NCBI GenBank assembly: GCA_014526335.1
Contig: JACTAT010000076.1
Location: 261,601 to 325,600, forward strand
Direction of reading: 5' to 3'
DNA from: Chrysaora quinquecirrha
Taxonomy: Eukaryota > Cnidaria > Scyphozoa > Semaeostomeae > Pelagiidae
Length of the DNA: 64,000 nucleotides
Positions 1 through 12,890 of this stretch are shown here, in pieces (position 1 is the first letter of the stretch; each line of letters begins with the position of its first letter). The notes beneath the pieces were generated by a model. The model did not search any database and was not told the DNA's origin. It worked only from the letters and a program-made list of their open reading frames with translations. Made by a program: the position numbers and the translations under genes.

Positions 1-370
1 GCAAAATGCGCGGCAAACAAGGTTGCGAAACTGCAGCCCGGCAAATCAACACATGCAATGGGAGGAAAACATGGCATGTCATTTGTTGTTGTTTCTCTTC
101 AAAACTTATCCTTCCCCCTTCACTTGAGCATTCATGAGGGCCGATGATTGCTAATAGCCGACAATTTTCATGTACCTGTAACCTTTGAACAGATTTTATG
201 CCAATCTGCCAAGATTGGTTAGGTATGTTATGTTAACATGTTAATGTCTGTAGTTTTAATCTGTTTGCTTCTAGCTCATTTACTTCGTTCACAAGTAGGT
301 CTAATTAACTGCATATTCTATCTAACAAAGGACCTTGAACCTATCCCGGGGGGACTTCATTGTTCAAATG
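1..370. other. Non-coding stretch
   Basis: No open frame of useful length and no recognisable RNA gene. The sequence is AT-rich. A short C/G-rich tract at about 346-357 (cccggggggactt) recurs at about 17559-17571, so this is probably the edge of a dispersed repeat. Confidence 0.4.
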
Positions 371-711
371 ACTAGACGTGGCAACCAATTTTTCCAAACT
401 CACCAATGTCTACCAATAAATTCTGTTTCTCGTGGTACCCATGTAGAGAAAAAACAACGAAAGTTTTTACCCATTTGTACCAATATCTCAAATGTTTGAA
501 CCCAATTTAACGCCTGAGGCAACTCTAAATGCGTCCAAAAGTCATTTGCGCTGAAAACTAAAACGCACTTTTAGCAGGCTTTTCAAAGCAATGCATGTCT
601 AAAATGTTATATATGTTTTACTTCTCACATGTAGAGATTCTTTACGAAAAATCAACCCATATGTAGAGAAATTGGCGCTGAAAAGTTACCCATTTGGGTG
701 GCACGTCTAGT
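371..711. mobile_element. Short MITE-like element with terminal inverted repeats
   Basis: The left end reads actagacgtggcaacc and the right end is its near-complement, ggtggcacgtctagt. This gives inverted termini of about 15 bp around 340 bp of non-coding DNA. No transposase frame lies inside. The interior repeats 'acccat(a/g)tgtagag' two or three times. I could not find a clear target-site duplication, so the superfamily is not assigned. Confidence 0.4.
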
Positions 712-2300
712 ATAACAAACAGTGGATGTAACCCACGACCTGACCACAGAACTGTGAAGGAAATTAGTTTTTCTTCATCCCTTTAAAATTAAGCTTAACT
801 TTAATCAATTAAATAAGATGTTCTTTTGTTAGTATGTAAGAAATAACAACATTCCACAAACTAACAAAGCTAACATTAATACAACACTCTCCTTTATATA
901 AGAATATTGCTTATAAGAATATTTAGGCTCAGAATCATCTGTATTTTTAAGAATATTGTAAGAATATTGCTAAGGCTCAGCTCGCTTGTTTGTGTCTCAT
1001 TTTGGGCTCATTTTTCAGCAGGTGCCTGTTTTGCGATGTTAAAACAAAACTTAACAACATTCTTATTGTTATAATAGGTGAAATTTATCTTTCCTTTGAC
1101 CATTTCTTAAGAATGACATGAAATGTCTTATAACTATGTTCCCTGAACCCATATCAGAATTAAAAAAGAAGAATAGTTTAAGAATATATTCCGGCTCAAA
1201 CCGAACATTTCTTAAGAATATTGAGCCTGGACAAAATTAATAGTATTCTAATAAAAAAAAGTAAAGTATAGGAAGCAGAAATAATCCCTGTTACCTTTTG
1301 GTTATGAAACTTTAGCTCTACAACAGTAAAGATAATGACAGAAAAATCGGCTGCATTGGTTGAACAAATGGATATATCAATTGGTTGATGTGGTAGCTTT
1401 GAAAAAGCTGTTTTTATTTGTGTTCTAAGAAGGTCGATCTTCAGATGCTTTTGTTAACCATGTCACTTTTATCTGAAATAAGAGATAGTTAGAATTATAT
1501 TTTTTGTCTTTAATGTTGTAATATTTGTTTAACTGGTGTATGTGACCGAAGTCACATTGAGAAAGAGATGAGACAGACACAAATTACATGATGTATGCTA
1601 TGTACTGAACTAAACTAAATTAATGATATCTGAAATTAAGGCCCATAAACACTGTGACTTGAAATCTTTCTTACACGCAAGGGTGCAGAGCAAATAAGTG
1701 TGAATTCCAGAGTTTCCGACCTAACTTTTCTGCACAGCAATAAGTTTTAATAAGTTTTTAATTTTCGAATAAACTAAAAGAAATGTTGCGCAATTAAGCG
1801 GTTGACAAAGACTACATAAGAAATTATGTCTTCTTTTCGTTACATTTTCAGTCCAAATATATACTATCGTTTTGACATTCAATTTAATGGTTATCATGCC
1901 AACTTAAAGATCCCGCCTACACCAATACATTTTCTAATGAAAATGCAATGATTTCTGTGCATTGTTTTTACAGCCCGTCTGCATGATACCAGTAAAATTG
2001 CAACTGAAAACCAGACTTTTGAAAATGGTTTCATTGTTATCATGTGGACACTCTTCTTAGTTACTACGATACACTGTATGTATAGTATGGAAATACTTCT
2101 TTCGTTCCAGGCCATGCAATGCAAGCAAACAATCATTCTTAATCAAAAGATGTACTGGACGTTTGTGTGACTCTATTCATATTTTAGAAACTGTAAAGAA
2201 ACTTTGAGTAGCAAAATGGGAGAAAATTAAGAAACTGCAAGTTCTGAAAAGTCAGGAACAAGGTCAGGAACAGTATACCTCACAGCATCAGAACTAAATC
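712..2300. other. Non-coding stretch with 'aagaatatt' motifs
   Basis: No supported gene. Between about 896 and 1225 the motif 'aagaatatt' occurs repeatedly next to 'aggctcag' or 'ggctca' in both orientations. This suggests an eroded palindromic repeat, but I cannot set its ends. The short frame at 1894-2136 on the minus strand has no recognisable domain and is probably chance. Confidence 0.3.
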
Positions 2301-2341
2301 GTCTAAAAAACTTTTTGACAATCAATTTCGTAAATGCTTAC

Positions 2342-2415
2342 TACAAAATTATGCCAATGTTAGGTGTGCTTTCCAAAACTATGCCGATGTTAGGTGTGCT
2401 TTCCACATCAAAGCT
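2342..2415 (+). repeat. Two-copy 30-bp tandem repeat
   Basis: The phrase around 'atgccaatgttaggtgtgct' is repeated once with small changes (ttaggtgtgctttcca occurs twice). It lies in a frame of about 107 codons, mostly T-rich and hydrophobic, that resembles no known protein and is probably not a gene. Confidence 0.4.
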
Positions 2416-2639
2416 ACTCATTGTAGCTAACCCCAAACCAACCATTATCTCTAATATCTTTATAATTTGGTTATTTCATTGCAGTGCCCAACCTATTTTT
2501 TCCTTATTTTACTTTTCCATTTGGTCTTGCTTTTATTTTTGTTTCTTTCTTTCATTTTCACTCCTATTTTCCTTTTTTCAGACCATTCTAATTAATATCA
2601 TTGTTATTGATGGTTCATTGTCATTGTTACTGTTATAAA

Positions 2640-4440
2640 AAAACCATATATGGTAGGTTAAAGTGAATAGGGCATTGGCAACAAAGCTTTATATGAATTA
2701 TCGTTTTCGTGTTTTTCAAAGTGGAGGAATATTTCTTAATTTTCTATTTTTGGTAAACGTTAAATTGTAATTTTATTGCTAAATAAATGAATTGAATTCA
2801 ACTTCTATTTTCTCAATAAAATTTAGGTCTTAGTCGAGGAATTTTTTCTGGCAGCGCTGTCATTTGGAGATGTACTTCTGCAAAAAATGTCAAAATGTCG
2901 TACTAAATTTTAAAACAACGTTTACTTACTCAGAATAAATTAATTCATCTGTAGCGCAACAGCAAGCGAACTTGTCTTCCTCGTCTGGAATGGTGCTGTT
3001 CCTACAAATGATAAAAGTATAGTATACTGTTTAAGCAACCGACAATACCCTGTTTAAACCTCAAAAATGGTCATCAGGGTTTCTGGTTATCAAAGCAGTG
3101 AAAAACTCTTTAATGAACAAGCCCATGCCCGTCTCCGAAAAGATCATGTTGAAAAACTCAAACAAATTTCCGCAAGGGTTTTTGATTATCGAAGCAGTTT
3201 AAAGTCTTTAAATTGATAACCGAGGGAGCTAATATAAATGGGAGTGGAAAAATCAGCAGGAAATACAAACAATGTTAAAAGCCAGCGCACTTGCCAGCAG
3301 ATCAAAAGTCAACTAGTTGTAATTCTCAAAAATACGAGAAAAAAAATTAAGAGAACTAAAACTCACAAATTAGCTAAGTTGATGGAAATTTTACGAAAAC
3401 AGCATGTTCGGAGTTTCATTTCGACTCATTGTTATAGATATCAGCTATATGTATATGTATTAGCTAGCTACTTTTGAAATGAAGAATCAGAAAAAATTGT
3501 TTCTATGGTCAACGGGTCCTGTTCGTAGGGATATATGCTGTCAATTTTTTGGGTTATCAGATCCAGGTAATTTTTACAGTCGAACGTCATTTTTACAGTC
3601 CTTCCACACTACTAGTTTCTTTTTGAGCTCTCTCCGTTCTGAAGCAACTCTCACAAATCAGCCAGCATACCACAAAAAAGAGTATAGTTTTGCACTTATC
3701 CTACCATCCTTTGAATTAAATTTTGTATTTTGTCGTATTTTTAAAGTCGAAATTTATGATTACTCCCGCTGTTTGATTACTCCCACCTCCATCCTACCTG
3801 CTGTATATCATAGAAAGCTTCACGGTAATCTGATTATTTGACCGTTTCACATATGATACACGCAGTTTTTTTATAAGGAACCAATTTATAAGGAACCCTC
3901 GTCTAGAATGTCCGTAAATGTAAAAACTTAGCTATTCTACCGTACTACTGAACAGAAAATCAGTGAGAAACTTTTCTTTGTTGAATATTTTTATCGCTAC
4001 AAAAGATCAAGAATTAGAAAGCGGTTCCATATTCATTTGCCGTCAAAAATCACATAAATTGTTTGTTTCGCATTTATAAAATATTTCCTTGAGTATTTTC
4101 CATGTTTGCTTACAAACAATTGTCTCTTTCTAATAGTTATGGCACTAGATATGCAGTTGAAATTTAGGAACTATTAAGGGACCTTTGGAACTACAATCGT
4201 CTCCAAAGAGGTCAAAAAATAAAGAACTAAGCCCCAGGCCACTAGCCCAGATTGGTTTTTTATAAAAAAGAGTGTAAAAGGAAAAATGATGACATCATCA
4301 ATATTAGTCCTCGGCAAGAAGAAATTTTTTCATTTTTATTGCCTATTTAGGAAAATTTGGGACCTATAAATTTCATCAAGAAACTCAAATGTGTTCAAAA
4401 TTTATGCCTTTAAGTTTCCATCCGCGGGCCTATACCCATG
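2640..4440. other. Non-coding stretch
   Basis: Only short frames without recognisable domains occur here. The phrase 'ttataaggaacc' appears twice at about 3872-3898, again at about 4785-4797, and related 'gttccttaa' motifs continue to about 5085. It is a small dispersed repeat. Confidence 0.3.
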
Positions 4441-4448
4441 CCCAGCCT

Positions 4449-4741
4449 TTATTGGGCTAAACGCCACAATTCGTCCTTGAAGTGACTAGAGTAATTGGGT
4501 CTTTCAATATTGTTTTTGGATAGACTTACTTCATCTTCATTTTCTCCTCCATCTCTTTCTGTAAAATTGTCTTCACGATTGTCCTCATCATGAATTTCCT
4601 CGTCTCTCGTCACTTCTTCATTTTCTTTGTCGCTGTCAACGAAAACGGTTTTGGCCTCCTCGTTTTGTTCCACTCTTCTGGTTGGTCTAGAACTCATTTC
4701 CTTTTTAAGTTCTGCCATCAATGAATCTACGGATTCCTGTT
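4449..4741 (-). CDS. Acidic coiled-coil exon, possible terminal exon of a host gene
   Basis: The minus-strand frame is open from a splice-acceptor-like site (ttccaacag, about 4742-4750) to a stop that overlaps an AATAAA polyadenylation hexamer at about 4444-4450. The encoded stretch of about 97 residues begins with a short basic helix (MAELKKEMSSRPTRR) and continues with a long Glu/Asp/Asn-rich segment. No conserved domain is recognised. The acceptor, frame, stop and AATAAA order fits a last exon, but composition alone could give such a frame. The upstream exons are not identified. Confidence 0.35.
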
Positions 4742-5584
4742 GGAAATTTGAGAAAACTAATATTGGTGGCTCTACACATTTTTTTTATAAGGAACCTTTG
4801 GTCTGAGTTGAGGCTGGAGTTCCTTAATTTTTCAACAACATGAGGCTGAAGTTCCTTATGCTGTTCCTTGCCGTGGGATATGCATAAATACCAATTTTTA
4901 CAACAAATTCATAGAAACTATTCTTCATTTCTAACTTCAAGTATAAAAGGAGCCTTTTGGGGAAGAATGATGGGAAATATATTGTACTTCTGTTCTTTTT
5001 CGTACAAACCGTCTTGCTCTTTAAAAAAGAGTTTCTTAGTTTTTCCTCCGAGCCTGGACAGTTCCTTTAAGTTCCTTAATGTTTTGGGAATTTTCAGCCT
5101 CGAGTTAAAGGTAGAACTACTCAAATATTCCCATTTTTGGGCTGAGTTGTTTAAATGGTTCTGAAATAGACAGAGAGTTTAGTTTACATCTCTTAGCAAC
5201 AAGGTATCAACCAGCTAAAATTCTTGCAAAGACTCTTACATATTCTTCCAGAGAATTTATTCTGATCTCCTGCATCGAGATTTGAATTCGTTTGTGATAC
5301 GCAAAGTTTCTGCAAAAAAGAAGCAAATACATCGAATGTTATCCTAACTACATTTTTTAACCTAGTATAAAAATTAAACACGTAACATCAACCAGATAAC
5401 TATCTCTGGTGAAGAGATTTAATTTAACCCTATCTACTATTTTTAGTGTGAAGGATATAGGATATACATGTTAAGAGGGTGTTTGTGGAATGCATGCATA
5501 AAGAAACATAGGCATGTCCGAAGAACGACTGTAGTTAAATACCGCTATTTTGCTCAAATGATGAAAAATGTTTATCGGTATGCA

Positions 5585-5679
5585 TAACGATGATGATAAT
5601 GATTATGACGATATTGGTTGTGGTTATGATGATGATATTGATGATGATGATGTTGATGATGATTTTAATGATGATTTTG

Positions 5680-5711
<32 letters not shown>

Positions 5712-5712
5712 A
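5585..5712. repeat. GAT/ATC microsatellite
   Basis: An imperfect trinucleotide array (gatgat...) runs for more than 100 bp. On the minus strand it lies directly downstream of the LINE stop codon near 5801, so it may be that LINE's 3' tail rather than an independent microsatellite. Confidence 0.7.
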
Positions 5713-5800
5713 TGATATATTTCTTTTTTTGTTAGTTAAAACAGATAGTGATGTACACTAATTCATACTAACATTAAGCAACCATAGGAATTGCATTAAT

Positions 5801-6930
5801 TTAGTCATTTAGTGCAAAAGTAACACTCGCATTTTTTGCAAGGAACAAAGTTTTTATCAAATTTTTAAACTGTTTAGTGTTACTCGCCGTTTTGATTTCA
5901 TTAGGAAGGGAATTCCATATTTTTGGCCCTTGATAACATAAGGACTTAATAGCAAAGCCTGTGGTTCTAAATTTTGGTATTTCAAGAAGATTTGTGCTCT
6001 GTAGATTGTGCTCTAGGGTTTTAGGTAAAAAAATAGTCCTTCATGAAAACAAGATTAAGGTTGCACATGGTTTCACTTTTGAATACCTCTAAAGCAAGGA
6101 GCCTTATCGCCTGTATATGAATGGTAGTCTCCTTTGATTCAGATAGTAGTTTTTCGTATGTAGAAGTATAGTCAGAATTTGCAAATCGTAGTGCCCTATC
6201 ATTTATCTTTTCTAGTTTGTCTTGGCTTCCTTTAGTGCATAGCATCCAAATAAGTGGACAGTAATTAAAGTGACATAAGATAAACGAGTTAATTATAATT
6301 TTTCTCTCTTTTTCTCCCATGAACCTAGCTAAGCGTTTTAGAGAATTAAGTTGTGTTGCTCCTTTTTTACAAATTTTATCAACATGGGCATCAAATTTTA
6401 AATTTTCATCTATCTCTATACCTGGCAGAGTTACATTAGTTTAGACTTTTATTTTGCGATTCTCATTAATTTCTAAATGCTCTATGTTCTCGTTTTTATT
6501 TCCAATAGTTATGGCTTGGAATTTAGAACCATTAGCAATCATTTCGTTTGACTTAAACCATTCAAGACATTTATTGGTGTTTATTTTTATCAAATTTAAT
6601 AATTCTTCAGTGCTTGAGGTAGTCACTGACAGTGTGTTGTTATCGGCGAAATTACAGAGAGACCCATCACTGAGGTTATAAAAAGTATCATTTATAAAGG
6701 AGTTGAAGAGAAGAGGTCCTAATATTAAACCTTGTGGGACACCTTGTCCTAATTCTTCCTTTTACTATATTGCCCTTTTACTTTTACTCTTTGCTTTCTA
6801 TTGGATAAATAATTCTGGATGAATAAGAGTGATTTTTCTTTTATCCCGTAAGCATGTAATTTTGCCATTGGCCCATCAGTTGGGCAATTGCAATTGGCTA
6901 AAAAATTTCGACTATGTACAATCAGAGAAA
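5801..6930 (-). pseudogene. CR1/Jockey-type LINE reverse transcriptase, C-terminal part, decayed
   Basis: Read on the minus strand in several frames, this is the C-terminal half of a non-LTR reverse transcriptase. Visible pieces in order are AKLHAYGIKEKSLL and YLSNRKQRVKVKG (about 6770-6870), GLILGPLLFNSFIND (about 6690-6730), a degenerate catalytic box FADNNTLS where FADDNTL is expected (about 6630-6660), LEWFKSNEMIANGSKFQ (about 6510-6580), HFNYCPLIWMLC (about 6230-6280) and GPKIWNSLPNEIK (about 5900-5940). This order is usual for CR1/L2/Jockey elements, which move by target-primed reverse transcription. The 5' part is absent, there are at least three frameshifts, and the second catalytic Asp is Asn, so the copy is dead. 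Confidence 0.8.
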
Positions 6931-7436
6931 AAATTGTTGAAACAAACAAAACCGAAATAATAAAAATAAAAGATAATGAATAAAACGCAGGATTCATAAT
7001 TTTCATTGACAACCACACCATTTTCCATTTTTCAAGTAGTGTGAATCATGTCAGTTAGACCAACAGTTTGAACTGAAGTTAATACGACCAGCAGGGGTCC
7101 TTCTCTTATTGAGTTGTTAGGGCGCCGGACACATCAAGTCCATTCCCATGTCGAATAGCTGTCATAGAGGATTAGTTTCGTATGAGTTGGTGGTCAGGTC
7201 TGGATGATCTGCTATCAGGTACCATGTAATCCTGTACCACCTGTTTCATGGTCGGGTTGTCGGCGACTAAACCGGCTCCCCCATCAAGCTTGTCTTGATG
7301 AGGAGGGTGTGTGGACACCCAGCAGGACGAAAAATAAGACCTGTCAAAGGGCGGAGGAGCTCATTTAGAGCCAACGGCCATCCATACCTGGAGAGGAGAT
7401 AGGCACCGCCAGGTGAAACTGCCTGTTGAATCACTT

Positions 7437-8327
7437 ATGATGAGCACACCAGAAACTCAAAACATACCGGATCGGCCGTGGCCCGGGTTAACAACGACCG
7501 CGTCCTCCATTATATCTCAGGATGGAATCGAAAAATATGCTACTGGGACCAACAAAGTAAAGCCAAACGAAGCTATCAAAATTTGCAAAGATAATTTCAC
7601 TGTTGGTACATGGAATGTACGCACCCTGCATAAACTCGGAAAAGTTAATGAATTGACACATGAAATGAATCGTTATACCTGGAATGTTCTCGGAATGTCT
7701 GAAACCAGATACACAGGAATGGGCGAGTTTAAAACAACAGATGGACATAAAATCTGGTTTCGTGGCGAAAATGATAAACATGAGAAAGGCGTAGCTTTCA
7801 TGGTACACAGAAATACGTTGAGATCAGTGTTAGAATGGTCTCCGATCTCATCACGAATTATCACTATCCGATTAAAAGTACAACCTCTAAATCTTACCAT
7901 TATTCAAATATATGCACCTACATCTGACTATGATGTTGACGAAGTCGAATGCTTCTATCAAAAGTTACAAGAAACTATTAAAAATGTAAACAAGAAAGAT
8001 ATTCTGATTGTTCAAGGCGATTGGAATGCAAAGATTGGAAATGACTCTTACGAAAACTGGGGTGATGTGGCTGGTAAATTTGGCCTTGAAAAGACAAATG
8101 ACAGGGGCACTCGTTTACTTGAATTTGCCAAATAAAACAAACTTGTTATTGCAAATACTTTATTTCAACATAAAAGAACAAGAACAGTGACTTGGCACTC
8201 CCCTGGTGGGATCACTCATAACCAAATTGACTTCATACTAGTACAGAAACGATATCAGTCCAGTATAAATGGCGCCAAAACACGCGTTTTTCCTGGAGCT
8301 GACATAGGTAGCGACCATGAACTGCTG
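7437..8327 (+). pseudogene. RTE LINE endonuclease (EEP) domain, stop-interrupted
   Basis: Endonuclease/exonuclease/phosphatase-type domain that would nick target DNA. The sequence shows GTWNVRTLHKLGK near residue 65, MSETRYTGMG (catalytic Glu), the IIQIYAPTSDYD strand, and VQGDWNAKIGND (the D-x-N pair). After an in-frame TAA at about 8133 the same frame continues with TWHSPGGITHNQIDFI and GADIGSDHELL, which supply the SDH catalytic histidine. All key residues are present, so one nonsense codon is the main defect before a frameshift near 8335. The first ATG in frame is 7437; the frame is open slightly further upstream without an ATG. Confidence 0.8.
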
Positions 8328-8338
8328 ATGATGACAAG

Positions 8339-10526
8339 TTGAAACTAAAAGCTCACAAAAAAGAACAATTTGTAAGAATAAAATTTGATGTTGATAAACT
8401 GAAAGACCCGCAAGTTTTAAGTGACTTTCAAGCAACAATTGGCGGCAAATTTGGACCTCTTCTTCTTATGGAGGATATCAACTCAAACAACCTGACAACT
8501 AAATTTGAAGAAGTTATAACTAATGCTGCAGTTAAACACTTGGGAAAGAAAAGGAAAATCAAGAAACCATGGATTAATGAAGAAGTGCTTGAAAAATGTG
8601 ACCAAAGACGGGAGCTGAAACAACACAGATATGACAATGACGAAACAGCTAAGAAATACCGAGAAGCCAATGTCAAGGTAAATAAAGAAATTAAATTAGC
8701 AAAAGAATCCTGGATTAACAAAAAATGTCAAGAAATTGAGAATTGCAATAAACAGAATAATACAAAAGCTGCATTTGATGTAGTGAAGAAACTTACGACA
8801 GAATGGAAGCCAAAATGTTATGTGGTTGAAGATAACAACGGAAAGCTACTGACAAATGCAGACGATGTTACGGAAAGGTGGCGGCAGTATTGTGAGGAAC
8901 TATACAACCACCAAGCTGATGTTTCAGATAACACATTGATAGATATTGAGCGTACAGTGTCGACTAAAGAAGAGGAGGAACCACCAATCGTTCGAGAAGA
9001 AATTGAACAGGCTGTTAAAAAGCTTAAATGCAACAAATCTCCAGGGACAGACAACATCCCAGCTGAGCTTCTCAAAGCGGGAGGTGACCATATGATTGAC
9101 GTGCTGCTAAAAATCTGTAATCTTACCTTAAAACTGGTGAATGGCCCACCAAATGGACAGAATCGATTCTTCTTCCACTACCAAAGAAAGGGAACATACG
9201 TAAATGTGAAAATAACAGAACAATTAGCCTGATAAGTCATCCTAGCAAAGTGTTATTGTATGTCCTCCTAAATCGAATTAAGCCAAAAGTAAAGGAAATC
9301 CTGGAAGACACACAAGCAGGTTTTCAAGAAGGCAGAAGCACAACTGAACAAATTTGCAATCTCAGGATACTCTCTGAGAAATACATGGCTCACCAAAACC
9401 ACTATACCATAATTTTATTGACTTTAGGAAAGCCTTCGATAGAGTATGGCACAAGGCGTTGTTTTTAATCATGCGCAAATGCAACATTAGTTCTACAATC
9501 ACCAACACACTCAAGTCATTGTATGAACATGCAAAGAATCTCGTACTTGTAGGTGACAAACCCAGTAAATGGTTTCTGTCAAAAGTGGGTGTGCGACAAG
9601 GATGTGTTCTTTCTCCCTACCTTTTTAATGTCTTCTTAGAGTTTATTATGACTGAAGCGTTAGAAAGTTTTATTGGTAATGTCAAAATTGGGGGTAGAAC
9701 AATTTCCAATCTACGTTTTGCTGATGATATCGATTTGATTGCAGACAGTGAAGAAGAATTACGAGAACTGACCGAAAAACTTGATCAAGCAGCAACTAAG
9801 TATGGCATGGAGATCAGTGCAGATAAAAGTAAAATACTAGTAACATCCAAGCATCCACTGGAACTAAGTCGACCCATATGTCTCGCTAATGAAGAACTTG
9901 AACAAGTGACCTCTTTCAAGTATCTAGGAAGCCAAATTACCAATACTTTAAATTCCATCACAGAAATTAAATGCCGTATTGGAATAGCTACATCAGCAAT
10001 GAGTAGACTTAATCCTATTTGGTCAAATAGAAACATTTCTGTTAAAACAAAGCTGAGATTTATGAGGGCGATTGTGATATCTACCATGACATATGCATGT
10101 GAATCCTGGACGATAGATGCAGAATCTGAAAAGAGAATTAATGCATTTGAAATGAAATGTTACAGAAAAATACTGCAGATACCGTACACAGCACATAGGA
10201 CTAATGAGAGTGTGAAAGATGAAATAGTGCAAAACAGTGAAAACTATGAAACCCTACTGTCTGTTGTTAAACAAAGAAAACTAAAATGGTTTGGTCATGT
10301 CACACGCCATCCCAAGGAACTTGGTCTAGCACACACTATAATGCATGGCCAAGTGCCTGGAAAGAGAGCTAGGGGAAGACCAAGAAAGAACTGGCTGGAA
10401 AACATTGGAAGTTGGACCAACTTGTCTATATGTCAAGCGATGAGAAATGCAGATGATCGGAAAATGTGGAGAGGACTGGTAGCTTCAAACAAAGTGCACC
10501 TACGGCCGCAAGGCTACGGACAATGA
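8339..10526 (+). pseudogene. RTE LINE reverse transcriptase and C-terminal region, frameshifted
   Basis: Three overlapping frames make up one reverse transcriptase. The first (8339-9140) has a linker rich in Lys/Glu, then KSPGTDNIPAELLKAG, the RT fingers. A frameshift near 9135 is followed by TGEWPTKW-like sequence, then QAGFQEGRSTTEQI (9310-9350). A second shift near 9415-9460 lies before the main 9459-10526 frame. That frame holds RQGCVLSPYLFNVFLE (motif B), LRFADDIDLIA (catalytic YADD-type box, about 9712-9745), FKYLGSQI, MTYACESWTI, RKLKWFGHVTRHP and ARGRPRKNWLENI. The C-terminal signature is usual for RTE/BovB-like elements. Confidence 0.85.
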
Positions 10527-10796
10527 TGATGATGATGAGGTGACTGGTGCATTGGCCGGAAAATTGCATTTTTCCCTGTTTTCAATCACTGATGTAAGGC
10601 GTTGTCTGGTACTCAGGCAGTTTAAGGGCCGATGCCCTGATGCCCACTTCCTGAGATAATTCTTGGCGGGTTTTTGGCCCCGATGGGTAAGTATTAACTA
10701 CAATTTACTGATCGCTGTTCGTTTGAGGCCGATCAAATCATTTCCTTGCCGTTTTTAAGGCAATTTCTACCCTCGGTGATTGGTTGTTCACTAGAA

Positions 10797-11210
10797 TACA
10801 CCTTTTCAACTAAGAGCCTCGTTTTGAAAATTTACGAAAATTCGTTCGTACGAATATTTTGACCCCAGATTCAGATTGAGCAACTTCATTTTAGCGTTGA
10901 CGCAAATTTTTATACTTCTAGTCTTCACGATGTTGATTTTATACGACGAAAAGTTTGAAAATCTATAAAGGATTTGACCGTGAAAAATTGCTCAGGGTGA
11001 AATTTACACCCTCAGTCATTTTTCACGGTCAAATCCTTTATAACTTTTCACACTTTTAATTGCTATAGATTGAACATCGTAAAGACTAGAAGCGTAAAAA
11101 TTTGCCCACACACTAAAACGAAGGTGCTGAATTCGAATTTGACGTCGAAATTCTTCTGTGACACAATTTTATATTTTTTTGAAAACGAGGCCCTTAGTTG
11201 AAAAGGTGTA
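10797..11210. mobile_element. Foldback MITE inserted in the left arm of the inverted repeat
   Basis: Terminal inverted repeats of about 30 bp begin with caccttttcaacta and end with tagttgaaaaggtg. The interior is itself a long palindrome centred near 11000, with arms around ggatttgaccgtgaaaaa. The right arm of the enclosing inverted repeat lacks this element and provides the empty site. Comparison with it suggests a TA target duplication, as made by Tc1/mariner-type transposases. No coding capacity. Confidence 0.65.
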
Positions 11211-11639
11211 TACAATTGGTCAACCGACACAATGGGAAATATTTTCTTGTTCAAAGATAAAGAGATGTGCACTGTGCACTTGAGCCAATCTAATGGACTC
11301 CAGCTGTGCCAAATTGATCAAGATCGGGCGCCTTTGTGAATTAGGACAAATCATTGCACACGGAAGGCTGAATATTACTGTCTTACCTTACTTTAATACC
11401 TTACTTTTTGCCGAGCCTCGATTATTCTTACAATTTTTCGATTTTGAGCCCAAAATATTCTAAAGGTATTCTAAATTTACAAAGTTAGCAATCGGATCGG
11501 AACAATTGGTCACGCGATCTGTTACCAAGCAACCAAATGAGAAAGAGTAGTTACAGAAATTAACTTTCCTGCTGAAAATTCGCATATTTTGTCGAAAATG
11601 CCAAAATTTCGCAGCAAAAACAATTCTACTCTGCTTTTA

Positions 11640-12189
11640 CCTTATCGGCCCTTTTTACGCCGGCCCTAAATGGCGTTAATTTTAGCCTAGAGGCGTTATA
11701 AGGGCGGCGTTAAAAGGGCGTTAAAAGGGCCAAAGATTTTGAATTTTTCTCAAAAAGCGGCGTTAATTTCCAAGCACCTATTTTTGCTACCAGGCACTAT
11801 ATTTTAGGAATTTTCATAAACAGCATGAAAACAAAGCCATCTTAGCAAAAATGGAAACTTTCATCATCATGGAAATTTGATTTTGAAAAGCAGCGATTTA
11901 TAGGAGGAAGAATATGAAGAGGAAATAGACAAAGATGCAATAGAAGTGAAGTTCGATGATGAAGAAAACGTAGATAGCAGTGAGACAATTGTAATTTATT
12001 ACCATGAATTATATTCAAGGTAATTAAAAGTAATAAAAGACGCAACATTGCGTAAAAATATATTGTTGTTTTTTCCTTGTTCTTCGAGTGGCGTAAAACA
12101 TGGCCCTAAATGGCGTTAAAGCAAATTTTAAGGCCGGCGTAAAAACGGCCGGCGTTAAATTAGGGCCGGCGTAAAAAGGGCCGATAAGG
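11640..12189. mobile_element. MITE with perfect 30-bp terminal inverted repeats
   Basis: Starts ccttatcggccctttttacg and ends with the exact complement. The arms contain 'gccggccctaa' and sub-repeats of 'ggccctaaatggcgtt' also occur inside. About 550 bp, GC-rich at the ends and AT-rich in the middle, with no transposase. No clear target-site duplication was found, so the superfamily is open. Confidence 0.65.
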
Positions 12190-12199
12190 AAGGTAGAAA

Positions 12200-12890
12200 G
12201 TATTGCAATTTGTTTTATGTAGGAAAATAAATGAAAAATGCGAAGTAAATATGAACATTACCAGTTTATAATGAACACTGTGAAACGGCTATTTGCTGAG
12301 TTGTTTTTCCAGCTTGATGTCATTCAACACAAGTTTTGGCACCTGTTCTCGAGTTAAGATATTTGATATCTGTGTGATTGCATCATTTATTTTTATAGCT
12401 ATCATTTGTCAATTAAATTACTTATGTTAAACTTTGTAGAATTCGTTTGGCATAAAATCAACGACAAATATGTTTTATACTATTAATAATATAAGGAAAG
12501 TTAGGTTTGGTTTAAGAGAATCATTAGCCATGTGTGGTGGGTTGCACTAGGTGCTTGTCAAAGCCCTAGGTGCCTGTATGTCGTGGAATGACGAATGCCA
12601 CCTAAGATTTCTGCTGGGATGTTCTAGGCAGTGGCAGCCATTTTACTCCCCAACTCAAGCTGGGTACTCGAAAAAAACTGTCTCAAGATTGTTCATCGAA
12701 AAGTCTCTTCTCCAAAAGCAATAAAAATACCTCTAACAGAGCTAAGCCCCTCCTACCACAGGGTCATAAATCATACGACAAAAACGATAATATAAGCACT
12801 AATTCCACTAATTTGATGCTTTTAAAAACGTATTAAAAACTACACAAACATATAACAATGTAGGAGACATGTTGTCTATAAGAAGTTGGA
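12200..12890. other. Non-coding stretch
   Basis: No frame, RNA gene or clear repeat was recognised. It forms most of the interior of the large inverted repeat. Confidence 0.3.

Larger units (their letters stand above)
7060..10541 (+). mobile_element. RTE-clade LINE, nearly full length, inactivated
   Basis: A non-LTR retrotransposon whose coding part has the order endonuclease, reverse transcriptase, C-terminal basic region. A roughly 370-bp leader with no long frame precedes the first ATG (7437). The element ends in a short (gat)n tail just after the last stop (about 10527-10541), as is common for RTE elements. The stop codon near 8133 and several frameshifts make it non-autonomous. No target-site duplication was identified with certainty. 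Confidence 0.8.

Noticed and set aside
2315..2638. A 107-codon ORF
   Set aside because: T-rich hydrophobic composition with a small tandem repeat and no splice or domain support.
3238..3841. Two adjacent plus-strand ORFs of 79 and 120 codons
   Set aside because: No domain, no consistent codon pattern, no splice sites; ordinary chance frames in AT-rich DNA.
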